Positions 57,396-64,000 of a stretch of 64,000 nucleotides of DNA are shown here, one piece after another (the stretch's first letter is position 1; every line of letters begins with the position of its first letter). Where the stretch lies: contig JAKCPI010005258.1 in assembly GCA_023213315.1 (NCBI GenBank), positions 54,697 to 118,696 of the forward strand, read 5' to 3'. The translations under genes and the position numbers were made by a program. The stretch comes from Euborellia annulipes. Lineage: Eukaryota; Arthropoda; Insecta; Dermaptera; Anisolabididae. Under the pieces are notes generated by a model, which searched no databases, was not told the DNA's origin, and worked only from the letters and a program-made list of their open reading frames with translations.

Positions 57396-58156
57396 GCCGG
57401 GTTGCAAGAAAACAGTTCTGTAAACATTTAAAAGTCTGTTAGTAAACATCGCTTTGGGCTTTAAAATTATAGGCTGTTCCTAAAGCAACTTTAAAGGAAC
57501 CGTTAACTATTCCCTACTGTTAAGATATATAGATAGATGCAAAACGATTGGGCCACCGAAAATGACAGCTCTCTATGTAGTTGGCCATTTGACCGCAAGG
57601 GCGCATTGTCAAATTGCATAATTTATAATAGTACCAAAATTATAAAATGAAATAAAAATAGTAATTATATTTGTATTCTTTAAATTTTAATTGTTAATAT
57701 TAGGTTACAAAACAAAAAATGTTTAAATATTTAAATATCGTAAAATAAAAATAATAAATTCGTTGGTAGATCTGGCTGTCAGATGTTAAATTATAAAGAA
57801 ACTGGGAATATACTATAACCTCACTTTTTCTCTTCATCGAATGAATATCTATAATAATTAATAATATCGCTTAATACGTTCCAGAAACTAAAGAAAACTC
57901 AATTAAATTAATGCATTTATATATTACCTCTCTCGCGTGATAATATAGTCACCAAATTCTTATTTATTTCAATGAAACTAATCAGGTTAGTGGATACTTT
58001 ATAGTTTAAAGCTCCGAATTTCAGCCTTTTGTTTAAATACAGCTTTTACGAACCAATCATCTTTAAATACGTTCTTGCAACCCAAAATTATTTAGCGGAA
58101 GATTTAAACGACAAAAAGCGTTTAACGAACCGTTAAATACGTTCTTGCAACCCGGC
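57396..58156. mobile_element. MITE-like element with GCCGGGTTGCAAGAA ends
   Basis: GCCGGGTTGCAAGAA at the left is mirrored exactly by TTCTTGCAACCCGGC at the right. An additional inner copy of the TTCTTGCAACCC end lies near 58072. The interior is AT-rich with no transposase. No convincing target duplication was found. Confidence 0.65.
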
Positions 58157-58169
58157 AATAATCTTCTAA

Positions 58170-58640
58170 TAAAAAGAAAAATATTTATATTTTGTTACCA
58201 TGGCAACCATTTCTCGTATCTTTCCTATGAAGAACAGGAGTAAAGTGGTCTTCAAAAAGATGTCATATGGCAAAATGAGAATATACATTTTAAAGAGCAT
58301 CTAAAAAATAGTTTATTTATGAATTTAAAAAAAAATCCTTGGAGTGAATTTTGAGAAAATCGAAAAAAAATTGAAAAAGTCATCAGTAAAGTACCAGTAC
58401 TTTTTGACCGATTTTGTTTAAAAGCACGAGTTTGGAAGATGCCTAACTTAAATATAAAATTTCAACCTCCAAGCACATTTCCATGGTCAAAAATGCCTAC
58501 ACAGATCAATTTGCGAAAACAACTTTTTTTGGATTCAGGGGATCTCAAAACGTGTACATCCATCAAAATCTCGACATCGAATTTTTGACATGAATCCAAT
58601 ACTCACTATATATATTTCATATATAGGGTACGAGAAAGTA
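58170..58640 (-). repeat. Hairpin-ended repeat family copy, one end missing
   Basis: From GTTACCATGGCAACCATTTC through CATCAGTAAAGTACCAGTAC to CATCGAATTTTTGACATGAA and a decayed terminal hairpin (GGTACGAGAAAGTA). It has lost the CACACCAG hairpin. Confidence 0.7.
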
Positions 58641-59170
58641 AAATAGAGTGCATCGCTTCAAAGCACACAATAAACATATCAATCTCACTCTCTATCCTTT
58701 TCCACATTCATTTATCATTATTAAAAGAGGAAGAAGAAAAGAAAGAGATAATCTTCTCTATTTTTCTTATTTAATTTTTCTTTATTAAAGAAAAGATTTG
58801 TTGAGTTATACGATGAAGAGTCAAATGAAAACTTTAAAAATTTAATTAAAAATGGAAAATTTGTGCCACTGATCTATAAATTGGCAGGCGTGTGCTTTTT
58901 TATTTTATACATATTATAAAATAATGTGTTGGTCACATCTGATATCTTGAAAGAGAGAAAGAAAATTTACGTAGTTTTAACGCTTAAGCGTTAACGATAT
59001 TTTATTTATTTATTTATTTTTTTTTTTTCAACTTTCACTCTCTTTCAAGTGACGGTCGTCAAGTCATTCAGGATCTTGAATGCGATTGCGATGACTTGCC
59101 TCGACTCTCGTAAGTCGTCGTCTATACCAGCAGTAGCCAGACCAGCCATAGCGCCGGAAGGAAATGTTTC

Positions 59171-59208
<38 letters not shown>

Positions 59209-60255
59209 CTCTCGCTCTCACACACGCACCTAATAATTTTTTTGAAATTATGTAATCAATTGATGAATCATAACAACAACAACACCAACAAAAATTCAAT
59301 GATTTTTTTTTTTAGAAAGAGAAAGTCTGATAAACGGAATTTCCTTATAAAAATGTTTATTTAAAAAAGAGATTGACATAAGAGACGTCAAAAATTAGAG
59401 ATGTAGAGCGTATATATATTTATATATATAGGCCTACCCGACCATTTTTGATTTGGATGAAACTTTGTCATCTTTTTATACACTATTGAAAACGTGTCGG
59501 AGAATTTTTTCAAATTTTTTGACCCAGCCAAAAAAAATTATAGCATTTTCAAAAAACATCGACTTTTTTTTTTAAATAAAAGCTGACAAAAATTATATTT
59601 TATCAATTTTAAAATTGAATAATTAAATCTCACAATTATTTTTTTATAATTCGTTATATATATTAAATTTCAACTTTCTTATTTTTGTCGTCACGGATTG
59701 TGACGTCATGACTTGTAGCGTCACGGCACTTGACGTCACGGCCTGTAACGCGACATGCTGATAGAAGAACCAAAAAATTTGGGAGGATATAATAAAAGTT
59801 TCACTTTAAAAAATTAACTTATCAGGACGTTTTTTTTTTTGTTTTTTTTGTCTTTAAATGTACTTGTACTACGGCAAAAAAACCGCAACACTTTGTTTTT
59901 TTTCTTAATAAAATTGATGCAATTGAATAAAACAAATTACAAAATGTCGATATTCAATTTGTGGTACAAAATAATATTAAATAGACCTCGAAGAGCCTCA
60001 GTTACTTCATCAATCACTGTTTGTTCGGTGAGAGTGTAATTAAATGAATTTTCATAAAATTATTTTAATTTTTTATTAATTGTTTCATGGATCGACTGCT
60101 TTGCAAATATCAGTTTCAATTTTTCATCATCGTCAGGACCTTTCTAAAATAAACATAAAATAATCTTATGTTTATTTTATATTCAACACTTATTCTTTTA
60201 TACTCGACATTACAATTTATATATATATTTAATTGATAAAAGATATACATTTTTT
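58641..60255. other. Intergenic stretch with microsatellite
   Basis: No coding gene is recognised. It holds a TC microsatellite (about 59174-59206). A block at 59690-59760 repeats TGACGTCA-like and CGTCACGG words (several 'cgtcacgg..' units), without wider homology that I can name. Confidence 0.45.
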
Positions 60256-60256
60256 T

Positions 60257-60423
60257 ACTTTCTCTTACCTATGTATATATGTTAATATATATATATAGAG
60301 AGAAAGTATTGGATTCATGTCAAAAATTCGATGTCGAGATTTTGATGGATCTTCACGTTTTGAGGTCCCTGAATCCAAAAAGTGGTTTTCGCGACATGGT
60401 CTGTCTGTGTGTGTGTGTGTGTC

Positions 60424-60454
<31 letters not shown>

Positions 60455-60606
60455 GTGTTCAATTTTAAGCATGAAGGAATTGAGCTATGAGGCTGAAATT
60501 TTATATTTAAGTTAAACACCCCCGGGACCGACAAAATAAGCTTTTAATCAAAATCGGCCAAAGAGTACTAGTACTTTACTGATGTACTTTTTCAGTTTTT
60601 TTTTTT
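60257..60606 (+). repeat. Hairpin-ended repeat family copy, truncated after body start
   Basis: Begins TACTTTCTCTTACCTATGTA, carries a long GT array at about 60405-60457 at the usual site, continues to AGTACTAGTACTTTACTGAT, and stops at a T run. Confidence 0.75.
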
Positions 60607-61965
60607 CACATTGAGTGATTTGATGAAGTAACCGGGGCTCTTGGAGGTCTTTAAATAACCTTCATCCCAGAATATAAAGAATTTTAAAATAAGATTATTT
60701 GAAAATTTAGCGAAAATAAATATAAATTTCGAGATTTTTATCTTGGTTTTATATTTCAATTTAATTATTTAATAAAATTATATGGATTTGTTTTATTTAT
60801 TGGTTAGAAATGTATATGAAATTTTATGTCAAATGTAGCGCGAAGTAGCGTGCAGTGGACGACCCTTGTCGCGTGTTGTAGCGGTAGCGCGTTTACGCTT
60901 CCAGCGGACGACCAGCCTTAAATAAAATAAAAATAAGAAACTTTTTTATTTCTTTCTTGTAATTCGTTTTTATTAAATTTAATAAACAATTTTCTTTATT
61001 TTTTCGATCAGATCGTTGAAATTTCTCTTTTAAACAAATACATTAATCGATTAATATCACCGAGATTCATTGACCTTGATTTGTTCGATTTGAGCCACCT
61101 ATTTGATATAACTTGTCATTGGCGCCTTGACGCTTGAGAAAGCTGCTTGTTATGCAAAGACCTGCCAATCTAACGTTTCGCTCGGGAATTTTAACTTGTT
61201 TAGAGTGACGTACGTATCAACTCATTCTAATAATTTTAATTATTTTTCCCAGCAGCTGATGAAGAAGTGTTAATAAATGGCATCCAAACATTTGGAGAAA
61301 ACACTCTTATTTTTTTTTAACCGTTTTCGGCTACAGAGGCCATTTAGGGGTGATAAATTTATTTATTTATTGAAAACATCGATGTATAATATCGATGGCT
61401 CCCCGGGGGCGTTCCACACGCTGATTGCCCGGGGTCACCAATCCCGAGCTTTCGCCGTGCTTGGCATCACTTAACCGCAACGATTATTTTTCTTATTGCC
61501 AAGAAATTAGCATAAACAAATAATAATAAATTTATTGATCTATTGGTCTGATGATGGTCGGCTTTTGATGAGCGAAACTGTTATATTACAATCAGTGGTC
61601 TGCTTAATTAAAAAATAATAATTTGAAAATTATTTATTAATATGCACGCATCGCCTGTAAACCTTCAGAAATATTCAATAATAATTTTTACTAAAATTAA
61701 CCTCGGGTGGGTGGCCCCGGGAAGTTGGCATATAGAACGTCCCGTATAATATTTACTTAATTTAAATTTTTATTTTAAATAATTTTTAGAAATTATGTAT
61801 CTTTATTATATTGTTAGCTTCACAAAACATTTAATACTGAAGAGGGGTTTCTGCATTACACACTAACTGACTCTAGCTGAAGCAACCGGCTGGCCACTTG
61901 GAGGCTCACGGTAGCTTCGAAAGGGCATTCAATAAATATTGATAGTGAATATCTATATAGCCAAA
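60607..61965. other. Intergenic stretch before the non-LTR element
   Basis: Holds the second copy of the GCGCGTTTACGCTTCCAG block (about 60883-60913) and a ribozyme-like CTGATGA...GAAAC motif (61548-61578). No gene is recognised. Confidence 0.45.
61548..61600 (+). ncRNA. Hammerhead-like motif (CTGATGA form)
   Basis: CTGATGA at 61548-61554, a GGCT...AGC hairpin, then GAAAC at 61574-61578. ATTG before the core can pair with CAAT after it. Unlike the other loci it has CTGATGA, the canonical hammerhead form, but lacks the GTC after GAAAC. Confidence 0.35.
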
Positions 61966-63960
61966 AAGAATGAGAATGAATGCAGAACTCTCTCTAGCGG
62001 AGCTCGAGACGGAAATAAGAAAGCTGAGAAGAAATAACCCAGCTGGGTCCGACTCTGTAATAAACGAATTTCTGGTGGCTTCCCCCCCCAAAACAAAGGA
62101 GGAAATGACTAGGGATTCTGAACGACATATGGACCGGAGGAAGAATGCCAGATGAATGGAGAAAGGTACAATTTTTTCCTCTGTACAAAGGTGGTAATAG
62201 AGAGGACCCAAGAAGCTACAGAGGAATCACGATATTAAATATTCTATATAAAATATTGGCGAGTATAATGAATAAAAGATTAAACTGCTGGCTAGAAGAA
62301 GAGAGGAAACTGTCTGAGAGCCAAGCGGGTTTCCGCAAAAATTATGGAACGAGGGATAATATATTTATATTAAACACGTTGATAGGTAATAAACTGAAAA
62401 GAACTAAAGGAAAACTATTTGCTTTCTTCATAGACTTCAGAGCCGCTTTCGACAAGATAAACAGAAAAACTCTAATGGGAAAGCTGGAAGAGATTGGCAT
62501 TAATGGCAGAATGATGGAGATGATCAAAGAAATCTATTGTGGGACAGTAAATCTGGTTAAAGTGAACAATGAGGAAGGCCAAGAGTTCATGACAGAGAAG
62601 GGGTGAGACAGGGTTGCCCGCTCAGCCCTACGCCTTTTAATATTTACATCAATGACTTAGAAAAAGAGTTCGAGCTGAGAAACCAGGGAGGAACTGTCAT
62701 TGGAAGAGAGAAGATCAGATGTCTGAAGTTTGCGGACGACGTGGTTTTGCTTGCGGATGATAGAGAAGGTCTGTCAGAAATGATACGCTCGCTGGAAAAA
62801 TACACGGAGAAATTGGAACTTAGAGCTGAACGTAGAAAAAATCGAAAATAATGACTTTCCAAAAAAAAAGGAAGAAGGAAGAAATATTCCCCTCTTAAAT
62901 GGAAAAACGAGGTGTTAGAGGAAGTCACAAAGTTTAAGTATTTGGGAGTTTGGTTTGCGAGTTCAGGATGCTTTTCGGAGCATGTGAAAGCACAAGCAGC
63001 TAAAGCAACAAGAACGGGAAACCAACTCTACTCCATTTTGAAGCGGTGCAGTTCCTTCAAGAAGAAGACTACTCTCTTTAAAACTATAGTGGAGCCTGTG
63101 CTGACATACGGAAGTGAAACATCGGATGGAGGGAGTACGCAGATCAAGAAAGAGTACAAGCCAGATATTTTAAAATGATGCTCGGACTTGACAAGAACAC
63201 ACCAGACTATATGTGGAGAATGGAGCTAGGGAAAAGCAGTATACACTACAACAACATCTGTAGGGCCAGTGGATACATTTTAAGAGTGTTGAATCTCCAG
63301 GACGGTAGGTGGCCTAAAATATGCTTGCAAGAGGTCATCAGAGGAATGAACAACGATGAACCAACGCAATGGGCAAAGGAGATGCTGAACTTATGGAGAA
63401 GGACTGTGAGTTACGAGATAGTACTTGGGCTGATAGAGGGATGCGGCTTAGACTATCTAAAGGAAAAAATGAGTGAAGGCATCAGTAAACTTCTGGACCA
63501 AGATCTACAAGAGAACTGGAAGAGAATTGACCATTCCTCTTACTCACAGAGTTATGGAAAACTCAAAACGAGGATAGGCCCGGAAGGCTACCTATTAGAG
63601 GTCAACGCCTCCTGGAAGGATAAGGAAACATGGGCGAAAATGAGGCTAGGAAATAAGTTGAGGGAAGATAAGCCTTGGATTCCGAATAATAATTGTCGCC
63701 TGTGCGAGAAGGAAAGAGAGGACCTGAACCACATAATGACAAGATGCACAAGAATGGAACAAATAGCCGACCCCGACCTACTAAATTGGAGGAAGAGGGG
63801 GCGAGAATATGGTCTGGCTCGAGGCTCTCAAAGGAAGAATTGACAAGGAAATGTGTGACTGGTGGCGAGCCTGGGAAAAGGCTGTGAAGATGAAGAAGGA
63901 AGAAGAAGAAAACGAAAGAAAATAATAACTCTTAGTAATAACTAAATAAATAAATTGTAA
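61966..63960 (+). pseudogene. Non-LTR retrotransposon reverse transcriptase, degraded 3' part
   Basis: Reads through several frames: 61970-62155 (NNPAGSDSVINEF), 62145-62606 (YRGITILNILYKILASIMNK; SQAGFRKNYGT; FFIDFRAAFDKINR), 62603-62851 (RQGCPLSPTPFNIYINDLEK; FADDVVLLADD), 62912-63130 (KYLGVWFASSG) and 63175-63843. The RT core motifs, including FADD, are intact. The C-terminus has a CxxC...H....C zinc-knuckle-like motif (CRLCEKEREDLNHIMTRC) typical of non-LTR elements. Frame changes near 62150, 62603 and 63130 and a stop at about 62850 make it inactive. The endonuclease/ORF1 5' part is absent, so the copy is 5'-truncated. The 3' tail reaches the window end. The clade (I, R1 or Jockey group) is not resolved. 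Confidence 0.88.
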
Positions 63961-64000
63961 ACTTGTAAAAGCCCTAAACCCTCAAATAGAGGAAGGGTAG

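Noticed and set aside
59045..59299. Open frames across the TC microsatellite
   Set aside because: The frame depends on the dinucleotide run (poly ER/LS), which is not evidence of coding.

Overview
This is a eukaryotic nuclear window, AT-rich and dense with transposons. It is most likely from an arthropod. Evidence for that: split genes with GT-AG introns of variable length; a PHR-type ubiquitin ligase (Highwire/MYCBP2/RPM-1 family); a CYP3-clan-like P450; mariner, hAT, PIF/Harbinger, Helitron-like and non-LTR elements; tRNA-derived SINEs; and a short CCTAA (TTAGG-type) run at the end of one SINE. I cannot resolve crustacean, chelicerate or insect from the sequence. Nothing bacterial is present.

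Host genes. (1) 0.6-3.5 kb, plus: the last three coding exons of a single-pass membrane protein with a CxC...C...C module like an LRR C-terminal cap. (2) 6.65-27.6 kb, minus: about 2,312 codons in 32 exons of a Highwire/MYCBP2 orthologue. It runs from an N-terminal ATG through RCC1-like repeats, a Cys-rich insert, PHR domain 1 and PHR domain 2. Every splice junction I reconstructed is phase-compatible. The C-terminal half (filamin, DOC/APC10, RING) is not in the window, and gene 1 lies on the opposite strand where it should continue. (3) 35.0-39.0 kb, plus: a three-exon gene for a small protein with two membrane segments, preceded by a TAATG-overlapping uORF and by an inverted, stop-containing copy of its own exon 2. 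(4) 41.4-42.5 kb, minus: the three C-terminal exons of a cytochrome P450; no N-terminal exons are visible.

The rest is mobile DNA, much of it palindromic. Large foldback elements sit at 28.3-29.6, 32.2-33.6, 42.8-43.9 and 45.2-46.8 kb; smaller ones at 2.8, 10.4-10.9, 12.4-12.7, 21.1-21.7, 21.7-22.1, 31.0-31.2 and 38.6-38.8 kb. A hairpin-ended repeat family occurs about fifteen times, mainly at 47.7-60.6 kb, and carries microsatellites at a fixed internal position. hAT elements with 8-bp target-site duplications are at 1.15, 5.77, 35.5 and 50.1 kb. A damaged mariner is at 48.5 kb. A degraded non-LTR reverse transcriptase fills 61.97-63.95 kb.

The most interesting unexplained signal is a recurrent small RNA-like motif: CTGAAGA or a close variant, then a hairpin, then GAAAC(GTC), often followed by AATAAA. 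It occurs at eight unrelated loci and resembles a hammerhead-ribozyme core of the kind reported in Penelope-like and other retroelements.
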